A program made the translations under genes and the position numbers. A stretch of 64,000 nucleotides of DNA from assembly GCF_007859915.1 (NCBI RefSeq), contig NZ_SJPM01000001.1, positions 795,502-859,501 of the forward strand, written 5' to 3'. Origin of the DNA: Neorhodopirellula pilleata. GTDB lineage: Bacteria; Planctomycetota; Planctomycetia; Pirellulales; Pirellulaceae. Positions 38,695-50,674 of the stretch are shown here, piece by piece. The notes beneath the pieces are model-generated. The model saw nothing but the letters and a program-made list of their open reading frames with translations, ran no database searches and was not told the origin of the DNA. The first letter of the stretch is position 1. Every line of letters begins with the position of its first letter.

Positions 38695-41600
38695 TTAAAT
38701 CGCCAAACGACGTTGGTCCTCGGCGAGCACTTCGAGCCAATCGGCGTGTAGCATATCGTCTTCGTCGTCGTCAGCTAGCTGCCAAGACGCGGGAATCGGT
38801 TCGGACTCGATGGGTCCCGCCGAATCGACGTTGGAGTTAAGGAAATTGATGACCTGCAAGGCGTCAATCGCGGAGATGAATCCGTCTCCGTTGACGTCCA
38901 CGCTCGAGTCGAAATCCGTGTTGCCGAATTCGCCCGATGCGGACGAGATCGCGTTCAGCCGATTGAGCTCGTTGATGACGATCAGGGCATCCAAAGCCGT
39001 GACCCGATTGTCCAAGTTGACGTCCTCGGCGGCAGACGATACAGCGGTCAACCCGGACAAGGACGCGACCCCGGCCAACAAAGGCTGATTGATTCGCAAT
39101 CGCGTCTCACCCAGACGGATTTGCGAGACGCCGAGTGGCAAACGTCCGGAATCGATTACACCATCGAGAAGTGTTACCGAAGCGAATGCTTGGCCCGGAA
39201 CCGTTCCATCAGCCGGATCAGCTTGAAAGATCGCCGTTCCAGGACGGATCGCCCGCATCGTGATCGTGAATAAATCCGCCGGACCTTCATGCGATAATGA
39301 TTCTAAATCCAGTTCGTTCAAAAGGAGAGTTGGATCCGGAATCGCCCCACCGAACTCGTCCAGCACCCCAGCGAGTGCCGACAAAGATTCGAGTTGGTTT
39401 TGAGCAACCGCGAATCGTTCGCCGAACTGAATCGAAAGGGGAACGGAGTCGGTACGATCGAAATCGACCGGATTGACCAAATCGCCGGGGTACAGCAAAT
39501 CAAGAAACGCGGATGCGACCCCTTGGACTTGATCGCTGTTCAGGTTGCGCAAGTCGTCGACCGAAACGCGAACGCGGAAAACATCCCCGACGTTCACGCT
39601 TGTGATCACATTCTCGGTCGTTGCCGAAATGGCTCGAACATCAATCGACGCCATCGAGTTCATCGACGACGGAGAACCGACAACCATCGTAACGGTTCCC
39701 GACGCATAGGCGTTTTGGGTCGGATCACTTGACTCGTCGGGCTGGCTCTCGGCAGTGTAGGTGAACTGTTCCACTCCGACAAATCCATCGACGGGTTGAT
39801 AAACCAGTGTGTGCTCAGGAGTCAGTACCAGCCTTCCACCGGCCGAGCCATCTCCCACCGAACGAATCCGCAAAGGACGCGAACCGTCGAACGAGTCGTT
39901 CGCCAAGACATCAATCTCGCAACGGAATCGCGACGGATCACATTGATCGGGAAGGGGAATCAACATGGTGTCGTCGACGGTTGTGACCGTGCCGATCCGG
40001 TCGGCGACTTCGACGTGCACCTCGGCGTAATCCAATCGACCCGATCGATCCGTGACTCCATAACGCAGCGTCACTGGACCGATGTAACCAGGAGGTGGTG
40101 TGTAAAGCAACACCTGAGTTCCCGCCGGGGTCGCGGTGGTCGTCAAGTTCCCCAACGTTGCCGATAAGTTTTCCGGATCAATGTTCAACGGATTGGCGAT
40201 CGAAGTCTGGTCGTTGTCCAGAACGCTGAGCGGCGAGTCGATGGCATTTCGTGAAACCACATATCGATCATTGAAGGCAAGTCGAGCGGCGTCCTCGCTA
40301 GCGAAGATCCTAAACGCGTAGTCCTCGACCTCGCCCTTGGATTTGTGACCTCCGATTTCCGCACCCGGCGTGTCGGAGTATCGAAAACGAGCAAACGTTT
40401 CGAGGATTCCGTTTCTTGGAAACGAAAGATTGTTTGGGACCGCGACGACGATCGAGGTGCTCCCTTGCCCAGGCGTGTCGCTTTGCCCATCGGCATCGCC
40501 TCGGATGACTCGATCGCCCACGATTAACTCGCCGGGATCGAGGAAGTCTCCGTCGGCATTGAAATCGATCCAGCCACGTAGGTAACCGTTGCGACCGGTC
40601 ATGTTGGTGACGTCGACGATGATCTCGCCGTCGAGACCCGCGATCAACGCGGTTGTGATCCGCACGCCGTCGTCGTCATTCTGACCCAACCGATCGTCGC
40701 CGGTTGCCGTCGCGCTCACTCGTGGCGATGGTTCGCTGTCCACGGTGCTACCGAGAAACAGGTCGTCGCTAACACCATGGCTGGGGCCTCCCGATGCGAT
40801 CAGTGTCAGATACGAATTGGGCGCGTCGCCATAGTCTCGAAGGTCGTTTTGGGCTTCGGTCAAGCCAAAGTCCGGCCCGTTCATGCCCGGTTGGATTTGA
40901 AACACCTGGGTCAACGGTGTGGTGCCCCGGAAACCGTTGGGCCGGATGACCGTCACGGTGACCGATTCCGGATTGGTGGTGGATAACTCCGCGATGGGGA
41001 TCTGATACACGCCGTCTTCAGCGACCACCTGTTCATAACGCTGACCGGTGCGATTGTTGACCGCCGAAACGGTCACGCCGGACAAACCACGTTCGCCGAC
41101 GTTCGCGCCGTCGGCATTGAGGTCATTGAAGACACGTCCGCTGACCAACCGAATCGGTTCGGTGAACGTTAACCCGAAATCACCGCCATGAATGTCGGGG
41201 ATACCCAACGTTGGCACGAGCGAGAAAGAACCAGGCAGGCTGCTCAGTACGAAAAATCCACCCGGATGCTCACGGTCTTCTCTCGTGTCATCCGCCATCT
41301 CGTCAACCACTCCGTCAAGATCTTTGTCAGGCAGATCGCGGTCTTCACCGTCTGCATTCTGAGTTGATTCGGCTGCCCCACGGACGGAAATCAACTCTGG
41401 TAACAAGTCGCCGTTGAGGTCCAACAGTTGAATCTCGTGATCACGAAACGGCGGCGGCAAAGTAATCCGTGATTCCTCATCGTTGGGAATGGGATTGTTC
41501 GATTCGGAATCGTCCGGCTCCGGTTGAGTCAATGCAGGTCTCGTCGAAACGGCTAGGTTCTCGACATATCCTTCATCAGTGACAGAAAAGACTTGCACGC

Positions 41601-43392
41601 GATCAGTCGTCCGATCCGCCACCACGAGACTTTGAACGACACCACTGGAAGCATTCCAAACTTCCAGACTCGATGGCACAAGGGAAGTACGCAGACCACC
41701 GGTTCGCACGAAACTTTCGTCTTCGACGGAATACAACTGTAGGTTCTCTTGGTTGGTGCCAAATCGCTCGGCTACCGTCGCGATCACGACCGTCGGCGTG
41801 TCGCCGGACTCATGGTCGACGACGACCATGTCGACCACGTTACCGCCCACGTTTCGATCCGACCGGATGTAATCCACCACCAGTTCGTCGGTCGGTGTTG
41901 CCGGATCATCTGTTTGCAAGACGTTGGATTGGTAGACCCGCACGTTACCGTTAAAGGAACCGACGACGATGTCATCGAAGCCATCTAGGTTCAGATCGTC
42001 GACAATCAGGGCCCGCACGTCCGTGCCACCGGCGGGAAGATGCCATTCGGCTCCGGCGTATATCGGGTGCATCAAGGAAATGTTATTGCTGCCCTGACTA
42101 ATGCTGACGACATAGGGCGTCGATTGGCGACCGAGTGTACCGATTGCGAGCTCGATAGGTGATATGGTTCGCGATGCCGATAGGTTGGGCAGGAACAGAT
42201 CATCAGCAAACGCTTGACGTATGTTCGGGAACGACTCAATGTCCAGAAGATTGCCGGTTGCGTTGGCCAATACGATCGGATCACCAAACCGGTCAAATTC
42301 CCGTTCAGGATCGAAACGACCGGGCAGAATTGCGACATAATCGTCCTCGCCACGAATCGTCGCACCGATCGACGCAATGACCAAGTCCATCAGTCCGTCG
42401 TTATCAAAATCGCGGGCGAGAATCGACGTCATGTCGGGAGCGATCCCCGGCACAGCGACGCTGGGGCCCTCCACGAACTTCACGTTGAGAGTCCCTTGGT
42501 TTTGAAAGGAATTGCCATCGTCTGCGCCGGAGAGTTCACTCATCGGAAAGTTGTAGAAAATTTGAATCCGGTCGATGCGTTCGGACGAGCTTGTCGTTCC
42601 GACGGCTAAGTCCAATCGTCCGTCGCCGTTGAAGTCCGCCGAGGTGAACGGTCCGGCGTCGCGTAGTTCGCTATCAAACAGTTCGGTTGCGATTCCGGCA
42701 GGTTCACCGAATTGGTCGCGGATCGGAAAGGTTTGCAGACCTGTGTCGGCTTGGACGCTGACGATGTAACGTTCCGGGCCTGTGATCTCGCCGTCGGGCG
42801 TTCGCAAGGTCACGCCGGCGGGCAATAAGTTATTGAACTCGTATCGCCCCGATACGGTGATGGAAGGCTCAACGATTTCACCGTACGCATTGACGACCGT
42901 ACCAACGACTGGATTGGACTCGGTTTGAGAGTCATCGGGTTGCCCCAACACGACGACCGCGCCCGTCCACAAACGATCGAGCCGATCCGGCGTCGCACCG
43001 GACTTGCCACCGTTGCGGTTTTCATCGTGGTAGACGGTTCCCGAGATCGAGGTAAGCGGTGCGGCGGTCAAGTTCACGTCGGGCTGGTCGCGACCGTCGG
43101 CTTGAACAATCACTGTCGCACCAAAACCGGTCGCCACATAACCATCGAGCCGCTGCTGGCGCAATTCAAAACGCCCCACCGGCGGTGATTCGATGCGGTA
43201 CGTCCCATCGGATTGAGTTTGGGCGAACGCTTCGTTGTCGTCCAAGCGTCCGTCGCGATCTCCGTCCAAGTAAACCACGACGCCGGCCAAGCCCGGTTCG
43301 CCGGGCTCCGCAGCACCGTTCCCGTTGAAGTCGACGGTGACCGTTCCCGCGACCGCCAAAAGTCGACGCCCCTCGAGCGGTTCAACGAGCAT
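38695..43392 (-). CDS. Giant surface protein: SdrD-like, FG-GAP, GEVED, cohesin-like, dockerin
   Basis: A 1565-residue extracellular protein. It opens with the planctomycete surface motif [10 protein letters not shown] rather than a classical signal peptide. Then come SdrD/Cna-B-type domains ([22 protein letters not shown] and [13 protein letters not shown]), a long FG-GAP/VCBS region of calcium-type loops ([39 protein letters not shown]), another SdrD-like unit near 800 ([18 protein letters not shown]), a GEVED domain near 860-1010 ([25 protein letters not shown]), Ig-like repeats, a cohesin-like domain (about 1270-1440) and type I dockerin repeats near 1480-1540 ([37 protein letters not shown]). 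It may mediate adhesion or scaffold formation. ATG 43392 is the only usual start in the frame; no clear ribosome binding site. Confidence 0.87.
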   Translation of the reverse strand: MLVEPLEGRRLLAVAGTVTVDFNGNGAAEPGEPGLAGVVVYLDGDRDGRLDDNEAFAQTQSDGTYRIESPPVGRFELRQQRLDGYVATGFGATVIVQADGRDQPDVNLTAAPLTSISGTVYHDENRNGGKSGATPDRLDRLWTGAVVVLGQPDDSQTESNPVVGTVVNAYGEIVEPSITVSGRYEFNNLLPAGVTLRTPDGEITGPERYIVSVQADTGLQTFPIRDQFGEPAGIATELFDSELRDAGPFTSADFNGDGRLDLAVGTTSSSERIDRIQIFYNFPMSELSGADDGNSFQNQGTLNVKFVEGPSVAVPGIAPDMTSILARDFDNDGLMDLVIASIGATIRGEDDYVAILPGRFDPEREFDRFGDPIVLANATGNLLDIESFPNIRQAFADDLFLPNLSASRTISPIELAIGTLGRQSTPYVVSISQGSNNISLMHPIYAGAEWHLPAGGTDVRALIVDDLNLDGFDDIVVGSFNGNVRVYQSNVLQTDDPATPTDELVVDYIRSDRNVGGNVVDMVVVDHESGDTPTVVIATVAERFGTNQENLQLYSVEDESFVRTGGLRTSLVPSSLEVWNASSGVVQSLVVADRTTDRVQVFSVTDEGYVENLAVSTRPALTQPEPDDSESNNPIPNDEESRITLPPPFRDHEIQLLDLNGDLLPELISVRGAAESTQNADGEDRDLPDKDLDGVVDEMADDTREDREHPGGFFVLSSLPGSFSLVPTLGIPDIHGGDFGLTFTEPIRLVSGRVFNDLNADGANVGERGLSGVTVSAVNNRTGQRYEQVVAEDGVYQIPIAELSTTNPESVTVTVIRPNGFRGTTPLTQVFQIQPGMNGPDFGLTEAQNDLRDYGDAPNSYLTLIASGGPSHGVSDDLFLGSTVDSEPSPRVSATATGDDRLGQNDDDGVRITTALIAGLDGEIIVDVTNMTGRNGYLRGWIDFNADGDFLDPGELIVGDRVIRGDADGQSDTPGQGSTSIVVAVPNNLSFPRNGILETFARFRYSDTPGAEIGGHKSKGEVEDYAFRIFASEDAARLAFNDRYVVSRNAIDSPLSVLDNDQTSIANPLNIDPENLSATLGNLTTTATPAGTQVLLYTPPPGYIGPVTLRYGVTDRSGRLDYAEVHVEVADRIGTVTTVDDTMLIPLPDQCDPSRFRCEIDVLANDSFDGSRPLRIRSVGDGSAGGRLVLTPEHTLVYQPVDGFVGVEQFTYTAESQPDESSDPTQNAYASGTVTMVVGSPSSMNSMASIDVRAISATTENVITSVNVGDVFRVRVSVDDLRNLNSDQVQGVASAFLDLLYPGDLVNPVDFDRTDSVPLSIQFGERFAVAQNQLESLSALAGVLDEFGGAIPDPTLLLNELDLESLSHEGPADLFTITMRAIRPGTAIFQADPADGTVPGQAFASVTLLDGVIDSGRLPLGVSQIRLGETRLRINQPLLAGVASLSGLTAVSSAAEDVNLDNRVTALDALIVINELNRLNAISSASGEFGNTDFDSSVDVNGDGFISAIDALQVINFLNSNVDSAGPIESEPIPASWQLADDDEDDMLHADWLEVLAEDQRRLAI

Positions 43393-43758
43393 GCGACGGC
43401 GATGGTTCGTCGATGGTTTCGCGTGGCGAGACGTTCTTAACCAACGGGAAGCTTGACGGCAAAATCAAAGGGTCATCAAACACCAGAATGCAAAGGAATG
43501 TAGGCCGCGAAACGCAGGGCTCGTGGTGAGGCCTGCACAGTTTAGGGGGTTTGTGACGGCTTGCAACCAATGTAGGCCTACCCCTGGCCCGTCGAAAAAA
43601 GCTTTTGAAACGCGTTCTGCTACGAGATAAGAACTTTCAAGAGACTCGCAGACCGCTGGTCGAGCCCGGCAATTTTCAGGCATTGAAAGACCACGAGAAA
43701 ATACAGACGGCTACAATGACGGCTTATTGATCCGCCCTCTATAACCGAATATCGACCT
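43393..43758. other. Divergent intergenic region
   Basis: 366 bases between the giant surface protein gene and the plus-strand propeller gene. No gene, no strong hairpin and no confident promoter seen; only AATGTAGGCC occurs twice (about 43498 and 43570). It should contain both promoters. Confidence 0.5.
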
Positions 43759-46700
43759 ATGCGAATTCATCCGTACTTCGGTGTCTTTCTTGCTTTCAAT
43801 CTAGTTTTTCAATCGGCTACAGGGCTACTAGCGGCCGATCCGACTTCGCAAGCGAAGACGTTCATTGAAACGTCCGGTGTAAAAGGCGGGTTTGTTGTCC
43901 ATCTGGGAGCGGGCGATGGAACTCTAACCGAAGCGCTTCGGCAGAACGACGCGACTCAGGTACACGGATTGATTCGAGATGCGGCCTTGGTCGACGAGGT
44001 TCGATCTCGCGTGCGGGCCTCGGGCGGATACGGCGACGTGGCGTTCGATCATTTTTCCGGTGCCGAACTGCCGTACGTCGACAACCTTGTCAATTTGCTA
44101 GTTGCCGAAGAACTGGACGCTGTCTCGATGCAAGAAGTCCTTCGCGTTTTGGTGCCCAACGGCGTGGCCATGATCAAGCAAGACGGAATCTGGACGAAGA
44201 CCGTCAAACCGCGGCCTGAGAACATTGATCAATGGACCCATTATCTACACGACGCGACCGGCAACTCAGTCGCCCATGACGACGTCGTCGCGCCACCACG
44301 GCACTTGCAATGGGTGGGCAGTCCGAGATGGTCCCGACACCACGATCGCATGGCGAGCATGAGTGCACTCGTTTCGACCGGCGGGCGAATGTTTTACATC
44401 ATGGACGAAGGCAGCCGGATCTCGATTCAGTTGCCACCCAAATGGAAACTGATTGCGCGAGACGCGTTCAACGGAACGATCCTTTGGAAAAAAGACATCG
44501 CGAAATGGCAGCCACACCTTTGGCCGCTCAAGAGCGGACCGACCCAGTTGTCGCGTCGACTCGTTGCGATCGACGAAACGGTTTACGTGACCTTGGGTTA
44601 CAACGCACCATTGACAGCGCTCGATGCCGCAACGGGTGAGGTGTTGCAAACGTACGAAGGAAGCGACGCAACCGAAGAAGTCATTTCGACGGGCGATTTG
44701 TTGTTCCTCGTCGTGCGAAAAGGCCAAGCGGAATTGGAAGATTACGCGCCGCTTCATCCCGTCGTGGGCGATCAAGCTCGGTCGCGTGAATTCTTTTGGA
44801 ATGAAGAGCCTCGCGTACTGATGGCGTTTGAAGCCAAGTCCGGCAAACCGTTATGGGCCAAAAAGACGAAGATCTCGCCCCTATCTTTGGCGGCCCAAAC
44901 GCTTCAGGGCGATCAAACCCAAATCTATTTCCACGACGGCGAGAAAGTGGTCAGCTTGGACGGACGATCGGGAGAGTTGGCATGGGAAAGCGAACCGGTC
45001 ACACGGCGTCAATCATTCACGTTCAATTTCGGACCTCGACTGGTCGTGTACGAGGATGTCGTCCTGTACGCCGGTGGCGACGGCAAGATGATCAGTTCCG
45101 ACGCCAAGACCGGCAAAAAACTCTGGGACGCTCAATTTCCAAGTAGCGGTTACCAGTCGCCTCAAGACTTAATGGTCGTCGATGGATTGATTTGGCTGGC
45201 ACCACTTACTTCGGGTAAGGACTCCGGCGTTTACACCGGACGCGATCCGCGAACCGGTGTCGTCATGAAACAGTTTGCCCCCGACGTCGACACGTATTGG
45301 TTTCATCACCGCTGTTATATTGCCAAGGCGACCGACAATTACTTGATCCCTTCGCGGACCGGGACCGAGTTTGTCGATCCCGACAGCGAGCACTGGGACA
45401 TTAACCACTGGGTTCGTGGCGGATGTTTGTATGGGGTGATGCCGTGCAATGGTCTGACTTATGCGCCACCACATAATTGTGCGTGTTACCCCGAGGCTAA
45501 ATTGTTCGGATTCAACGCGCTCGCACCGATGGCTCCAACGCGTCCGATCCCCAAACAAGTCCCCGAGTCGGGACGGCACGAACAGGGGCCCGCCTTTGGG
45601 CGAGAACTCACCGAATCGGATACCTTGACGGAAGCCAATGATTGGCCGACGTATCGGCATGATTCCAACCGCAGCGGAACGACCGGCATGCCGATCGACG
45701 AGCCGGTCAAGCAAAAGTGGCAAGCCAAATTAGGAGGTCGTTTGACGTCACCGGTGATCGCCGATGGCCTTGTCTATGTCGCACAAGTTGACCGGCACAC
45801 GTTGCACGCGTTGAACGAATCCACGGGGTCGATCGAGTGGTCCTTCACCGCCGGTGCCCGCATCGATTCCCCGCCGACCGTTCACCGTGGTCGCGTTGTT
45901 TTTGGTGGCGCCGACGGTTGGGTTTATTGTTTGACACCTCAGGGTGAACTCGTTTGGCGTTATCGCGCCGCGCCGTTGGATCGACGCACGATGGCGTATG
46001 AACAACTTGAATCGCTTTGGCCGGTCCATGGTAGCGTACTGATTCATAATGATACGGTTTACTGTGTTGCGGGTCGCTCAAACTTCCTCGACGGTGGATT
46101 GCGGTTGATACGATTGGACTTAAAAACCGGCCGTAAGTTATCCGAGACCATCATGGATGAAACGAATCCGGAAACCGGCAACAACATGCAAGAGAAGGTG
46201 GCCATCTTGCAAATGCCCGTCGGTTTACCAGACATCCTGACCTGCGACGGACAACACGTTTTCATGAAGTCACAGAAGTTCGACCTGGAAGGCAATCGAT
46301 TGGAGATCGGTCCCAATTCAGGAGATTTTGTTGGCCAGGTCAGCAAGCAACGCGGGCCCGACGCCCACATTTTTGCACCGATGGGTTTCCTCGATGACAC
46401 GTGGTTCCATCGCTCGTACTGGGTTCTCGGACAAAGCTTCGCGGGCGGCCATGGCGGCTACTACCAAGCAGGCCGGTTTGCCCCATCGGGTCGCATCCTC
46501 GTCAACGGGAATGGCTATGTCTACGGTTATGGTCGTAAACCGCAGTACTTGCGATGGACGACCGTGCTGGAGCATCAGCTGTTTGCCGCCGATCCGAATC
46601 CTCCCGAAATCCCGGAAGTACAAGGTGGCCAAGGCAAGGGAAATGGCCAAGGCAAGGGACAGCAACCAAGCGGTTCCGGCATCTCATTTTCTAAGTCTCA

Positions 46701-47703
46701 AAGTTTGAATCCCCTGGGCAAACCGATCACGGTGGAAGCGTGGATCACGTCGACTCAACCGCAAGGCGTGATTTTGGCGCGGGGTGGACCAACCGCCGGG
46801 TTTGCCCTTTCGCTCAAAGACGGCAAACCCGAGTTCCATGTTCGTGCTCGCCGGGAGCTGAGCACCGTATCGGGTCCCAAACGGATTATCGGCGGATGGC
46901 ATCACATCGTCGGCGTACTCGACGAATCGAAACAGATGCACTTGTATGTCGACGGTGAACTTGCCGCCACCGGCATTGCTAATGAACTATTGGATACCGA
47001 TCCGGTTCAAGGACTTGATATCGGCGAAGACGGACAGTCGGCCGTTGGCGACTACCAATCCCCGATGCCGTTCGTCGGAGTGATCGATGAAGTTCGTTTG
47101 TATTTTGAAGCCATCGACGGCGATCGCATCACCAAGCGATATCGTGAAGGCACCGAGTTGTCCTCCGATGCGGTTTTGGCGGTTAGCTTTGACGACGGAA
47201 CTGCCCGCGACCACAGCGTGCATCGCAACAACGGAACCATGGACGGCGTCCGCTCGATCGAAGGCAAGTTCGGTCAGGCCGTTCAATTCGTGGCAACCAA
47301 GCGACAGGTCGGCAACAAAAAAGCGGGCGGGAACAGCACCTTGAAACCGGGCGAAAGCCTCGTCAAACCAAAGTGGACCAGTGACGTGCCGATCTACGTG
47401 CGTGGGATGGTACTCGCGGGTTCGAACCTGTTCATCGTGGGACCGCCCGATACGATCAACGAAGAAGAAACGTTTGCCAAGCTTTCCGATGACGATGATG
47501 AAGTTCAACAAGAACTCGCGTTGCAGGATGCCGCGTTGGAAGGCGAAGACGGCTCGTCGTTGTTGTCGGTAAGTATCGACACCGGCACGATCTCCAACGA
47601 ACTGAAATTGCCTTCGCTGCCCACCTGGGACGGTCTCGCCGGCGCCAACGGAAGCCTTTTCTTATCGACGCTCGACGGTACGGTAATGTGTTTCGGACAA
47701 TAG
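43759..47703 (+). CDS. Secreted methyltransferase-like / PQQ propeller / LamG fusion protein
   Basis: A 1314-residue exported protein. Sec signal (FGVFLAFNLVFQSATGLLA). Residues about 35-150 look like a Rossmann-type methyltransferase fold: VVHLGAGDGTLTEAL matches the SAM-binding motif I, and EVLRVLVPNGVAMI matches the end of such domains. A long beta-propeller part follows with repeats of the PQQ type (DAFNGTILWKKD, DAATGEVLQTY, DAKTGKKLWDAQ, NESTGSIEWSFTAG). A LamG/concanavalin-like lectin domain lies near 980-1150 (GKPITVEAWITSTQPQG, MHLYVDGELAATG), and a last propeller strand closes the chain. Catalysis outside the cytoplasm with SAM is unlikely, so the first domain may have another role. 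It starts a plus-strand run with 47 nt to the next gene. Confidence 0.8.
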   Translation: MRIHPYFGVFLAFNLVFQSATGLLAADPTSQAKTFIETSGVKGGFVVHLGAGDGTLTEALRQNDATQVHGLIRDAALVDEVRSRVRASGGYGDVAFDHFSGAELPYVDNLVNLLVAEELDAVSMQEVLRVLVPNGVAMIKQDGIWTKTVKPRPENIDQWTHYLHDATGNSVAHDDVVAPPRHLQWVGSPRWSRHHDRMASMSALVSTGGRMFYIMDEGSRISIQLPPKWKLIARDAFNGTILWKKDIAKWQPHLWPLKSGPTQLSRRLVAIDETVYVTLGYNAPLTALDAATGEVLQTYEGSDATEEVISTGDLLFLVVRKGQAELEDYAPLHPVVGDQARSREFFWNEEPRVLMAFEAKSGKPLWAKKTKISPLSLAAQTLQGDQTQIYFHDGEKVVSLDGRSGELAWESEPVTRRQSFTFNFGPRLVVYEDVVLYAGGDGKMISSDAKTGKKLWDAQFPSSGYQSPQDLMVVDGLIWLAPLTSGKDSGVYTGRDPRTGVVMKQFAPDVDTYWFHHRCYIAKATDNYLIPSRTGTEFVDPDSEHWDINHWVRGGCLYGVMPCNGLTYAPPHNCACYPEAKLFGFNALAPMAPTRPIPKQVPESGRHEQGPAFGRELTESDTLTEANDWPTYRHDSNRSGTTGMPIDEPVKQKWQAKLGGRLTSPVIADGLVYVAQVDRHTLHALNESTGSIEWSFTAGARIDSPPTVHRGRVVFGGADGWVYCLTPQGELVWRYRAAPLDRRTMAYEQLESLWPVHGSVLIHNDTVYCVAGRSNFLDGGLRLIRLDLKTGRKLSETIMDETNPETGNNMQEKVAILQMPVGLPDILTCDGQHVFMKSQKFDLEGNRLEIGPNSGDFVGQVSKQRGPDAHIFAPMGFLDDTWFHRSYWVLGQSFAGGHGGYYQAGRFAPSGRILVNGNGYVYGYGRKPQYLRWTTVLEHQLFAADPNPPEIPEVQGGQGKGNGQGKGQQPSGSGISFSKSQSLNPLGKPITVEAWITSTQPQGVILARGGPTAGFALSLKDGKPEFHVRARRELSTVSGPKRIIGGWHHIVGVLDESKQMHLYVDGELAATGIANELLDTDPVQGLDIGEDGQSAVGDYQSPMPFVGVIDEVRLYFEAIDGDRITKRYREGTELSSDAVLAVSFDDGTARDHSVHRNNGTMDGVRSIEGKFGQAVQFVATKRQVGNKKAGGNSTLKPGESLVKPKWTSDVPIYVRGMVLAGSNLFIVGPPDTINEEETFAKLSDDDDEVQQELALQDAALEGEDGSSLLSVSIDTGTISNELKLPSLPTWDGLAGANGSLFLSTLDGTVMCFGQ

Positions 47704-47750
47704 TTCGTGGTTGACGGTTAGCGGTTGGTTTCGATTTCTAAGTAACGAGC

Positions 47751-50591
47751 ATGTTGATATCTCTACTCATGGCGACGATGATCGTCATGCTTCACACCGC
47801 CGTTGACGCGCCGGCCGCCGAGGTCGACTTTGTTCGCGATGTTCGTCCGATCTTTCAGAAGCATTGTTATTCGTGCCATGGTGAAACGAAGCAAAAAAGC
47901 GGCTTGAGATTGGATGTCAAATCAGAAGCCTTCAAAGGAGGCGATGCCTATGGTCCGAGTTTGGTAGCCGGACAGGCTGACGAGAGTCCCGTGATCGAGT
48001 TAGTCAGCAGCGATGATGACAATTCGCGGATGCCCCCCGAGGGCCATCCGTTGTCGACCGAGGAAATCCTCACGCTGAGAACATGGGTCGATGCGGGGGC
48101 GGTTTGGCCTGACGGGGTTGATTTGGCGCAGTTGGAAGATCGTCTTAATCACTGGTCACTGAAGCCGATTCGGTCGCCCAATGTTCCACGGCTCAGCGAC
48201 GACGATTGGTCTCGCGGCGCGCTCGATTGTTTCATCTTCGCGAGTTTGCAAAGTCACGGTTTGGCACCCGCACCAACGGCGGATGTGGTTAGCTGGCTTC
48301 GTCGCGTTACGCTCGATCTTACCGGGCTCCCGCCGAATCCGCAGGAGACGACGGATTTCGTAAAAGAGAGCCGGAAAGGAGAGTCGGCGTATGTCGAGGT
48401 CGTTGACCGACTGTTGGAGTCGCCTCGTTACGGCGAACGTTGGGGACAACATTGGCTTGATGTCGTCCGATATGCCGATACGCATGGTTTCGAAGTCAAC
48501 ACCGAACGGCCCAATGCATGGCCTTACCGCGACTACGTGATTGATGCGTTTAATCACGACACGGCTTACAATCAGTTCATCAAACAACAGATTGTCGGCG
48601 ATGCGATGGGCGCAGACGCGGCGACCGGCTTTTTAGTAACGGCATCGGTTTTGTTGCCCGGACAAATCGGCAAAGACGCGCCGTCGATGCGGCTGGCGCG
48701 GCAAGATTCGCTCGACGAGATCGTCAACAACATCAGTCAAACGTTTCTGGGTCTGAGTGTCGGATGTGCGCGCTGTCACGATCACAAGTTTGACCCGATC
48801 AGCGCGAAGGATTATTACGCGATGCAGGCCTTCGTCGCGGGGGTCGAGTACGCCGATCGTGAAATCCAATCGCCCGAGGCGGAAGCGGCGAAAGCCGAGG
48901 CCGAGCGATTGCAAGAACGCGTCTCGCAAATCGATCAGCGGCTCGCCAGCTTCGTGCCGTTGGCTCGTCCGGTTTCAACCGACGATGCGGATGCAGAAGT
49001 GACTAGTGTCAAACAGAATGTGCCTGTCGCTTCGAAACGTTCCTCTATACTCGCGACCATCAACACCGATCGATTTACTCCCGTAAGGACGACGCGGCTT
49101 CGCTTCACGGTTTTGGCGACGAATCGTTTGGAACCTTGCATCGACGAACTGGAGGTTTTCAACAAGGCGGGGCAAAACATCGCGTTGGCGAGTTTGGGAA
49201 CCGTCGCGACGACATCGGGCGACAAGATCGTTGCCAATCGACACGAACCGCGTTTCATTCATGACGGCAAGTATGGGAATTCTCGCAGTTGGATGTCCAG
49301 CGGCGTAGGCGAAGGCTGGGTTGAATTGGAATTCGAGACCGAGCAAGAGATTGACCGTGTCGTGTGGGGACGCGATCGGCAAGGCAAATTCAATGATCGA
49401 CTGGCAACGGAATATCGCATCGAAGCGTTCGTCGGCGATGCCTGGAAATTGCTTGCCGATTCGACCGATCGCGAACCGAGAACCGATGAATCATCGAAAG
49501 CGCCGTCGATTTGGATCGCGGGACTGACCCCCGAAGAGGCTGGCCAAGCAAGTGGCTTGTTGAAAGAGAAAGCGGAACTGGAAGCAAAAATCAAAGCGGC
49601 CGGCAATGGTCAGAAAGTATTCGCCGGAAGGTTTCGCAAGCCGGACGAGATTCACCTGCTCAGACGCGGCGATCCGGAACAGCCTGCCGAACCTGTCGTG
49701 CCGGCGGTGCTCAGTGCGATCGGGGAATTGTCGTTGCCCGAGGCGACGGTCGAACAAACACGTCGCCAGACGTTGGCCGATTGGATTGCGTGCCCCGACA
49801 ATCCGCTTACCGCTCGAGTGATGGCGAACCGAATTTGGCAATGGCATTTTGGCGTCGGACTAGTCGAAACGGCGAACGACTTTGGACGAAACGGAGTCGA
49901 GCCGTCGCATCCCGAATTGCTCGATTGGCTTGCGCAAGAACTCATTCGATCGGATTGGTCGATCAAGCGGATGCATCGCTTGATCGTCTTGTCATCGACG
50001 TATCGCCAATCCACACAGCACAACGCGGACGCGGAAATGATCGATGCGGATGTCAAACTGTTGTGGCGATTCCCATCGCGCAGGTTGGAAGCGGAAGTGA
50101 TTCGCGACGGGATGCTTGTCGCGAGCGGACAACTGAACATGAGGATGGGAGGCCCCGGGTTTGACCTTTTCAACAAGCGAGGCGGGCTATCGGGATTCAC
50201 CCCCGTGGAGTCGTTTGCCGGGGATGGCTTGCGAAGGATGGTTTACGCTCACAAAGTGCGTCGCGAACGGGATGCGGTCTTCGGCGCGTTTGATTGCCCC
50301 GATGCGGGCCAGAGCACTCCGCGTCGTGTGGAATCGACAACACCGATTCAAGCACTCAACCTGTTCAACAGTCGTTTCACAATCGAGCAGTCCGAAGCGT
50401 TCGCATCGCGAGTGAAGGACGAAGTCGGCGAAGATGTGATCGCTCAGATTCAACAAGCGTATGAAATCGCTTTGAACCGAAAGCCATCCGCCGAGGAATC
50501 ATCCGACGCCGAACCGGTCGTCCGCACCCACGGCTTGCCAACCCTATGTCGTGTCTTGTTCAACAGCAACGAGTTCCTATTCCTCCCCTAA
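47751..50591 (+). CDS. Planctomycete cytochrome c / DUF1549-DUF1553 (PSD1) protein
   Basis: A 946-residue exported protein typical of planctomycetes. A signal peptide is followed by a planctomycete-type cytochrome c domain (PSCyt1): [21 protein letters not shown] gives Cys39, Cys42 and His43 for haem c, and [10 protein letters not shown] supplies the distal Met. DUF1549 follows ([35 protein letters not shown]), then another C-x-x-C-H within [15 protein letters not shown] discoidin-like insert (about 440-570) precedes DUF1553 ([39 protein letters not shown]). Biochemical function is not established; these proteins are always paired with DUF1501 partners, as here, where the next gene starts 83 nt downstream beyond a hexamer repeat. 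Confidence 0.92.
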   Translation: MLISLLMATMIVMLHTAVDAPAAEVDFVRDVRPIFQKHCYSCHGETKQKSGLRLDVKSEAFKGGDAYGPSLVAGQADESPVIELVSSDDDNSRMPPEGHPLSTEEILTLRTWVDAGAVWPDGVDLAQLEDRLNHWSLKPIRSPNVPRLSDDDWSRGALDCFIFASLQSHGLAPAPTADVVSWLRRVTLDLTGLPPNPQETTDFVKESRKGESAYVEVVDRLLESPRYGERWGQHWLDVVRYADTHGFEVNTERPNAWPYRDYVIDAFNHDTAYNQFIKQQIVGDAMGADAATGFLVTASVLLPGQIGKDAPSMRLARQDSLDEIVNNISQTFLGLSVGCARCHDHKFDPISAKDYYAMQAFVAGVEYADREIQSPEAEAAKAEAERLQERVSQIDQRLASFVPLARPVSTDDADAEVTSVKQNVPVASKRSSILATINTDRFTPVRTTRLRFTVLATNRLEPCIDELEVFNKAGQNIALASLGTVATTSGDKIVANRHEPRFIHDGKYGNSRSWMSSGVGEGWVELEFETEQEIDRVVWGRDRQGKFNDRLATEYRIEAFVGDAWKLLADSTDREPRTDESSKAPSIWIAGLTPEEAGQASGLLKEKAELEAKIKAAGNGQKVFAGRFRKPDEIHLLRRGDPEQPAEPVVPAVLSAIGELSLPEATVEQTRRQTLADWIACPDNPLTARVMANRIWQWHFGVGLVETANDFGRNGVEPSHPELLDWLAQELIRSDWSIKRMHRLIVLSSTYRQSTQHNADAEMIDADVKLLWRFPSRRLEAEVIRDGMLVASGQLNMRMGGPGFDLFNKRGGLSGFTPVESFAGDGLRRMVYAHKVRRERDAVFGAFDCPDAGQSTPRRVESTTPIQALNLFNSRFTIEQSEAFASRVKDEVGEDVIAQIQQAYEIALNRKPSAEESSDAEPVVRTHGLPTLCRVLFNSNEFLFLP

Positions 50592-50630
50592 ACTTAAACT
50601 TAAACCTAAACCTAAACCTAAACCTAAACC
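50587..50630 (+). repeat. Hexanucleotide tandem repeat (CCTAAA/CTTAAA)
   Basis: Seven units of C-C/T-T-A-A-A (50587-50628) followed by CC. The first unit contains the stop codon of the cytochrome-type gene, and the tract fills half of the gap before the DUF1501 gene. It resembles telomere repeats only by chance; copy number should be prone to slippage. Confidence 0.9.
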
Positions 50631-50674
50631 GACCCGGCCACTTCCAAACGCCAACGACAACGCCACCCCCAACC

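Noticed and set aside
50587..50630. Telomere or chromosome end
   Set aside because: Short internal tract between two co-oriented genes; nothing else suggests a linear end.
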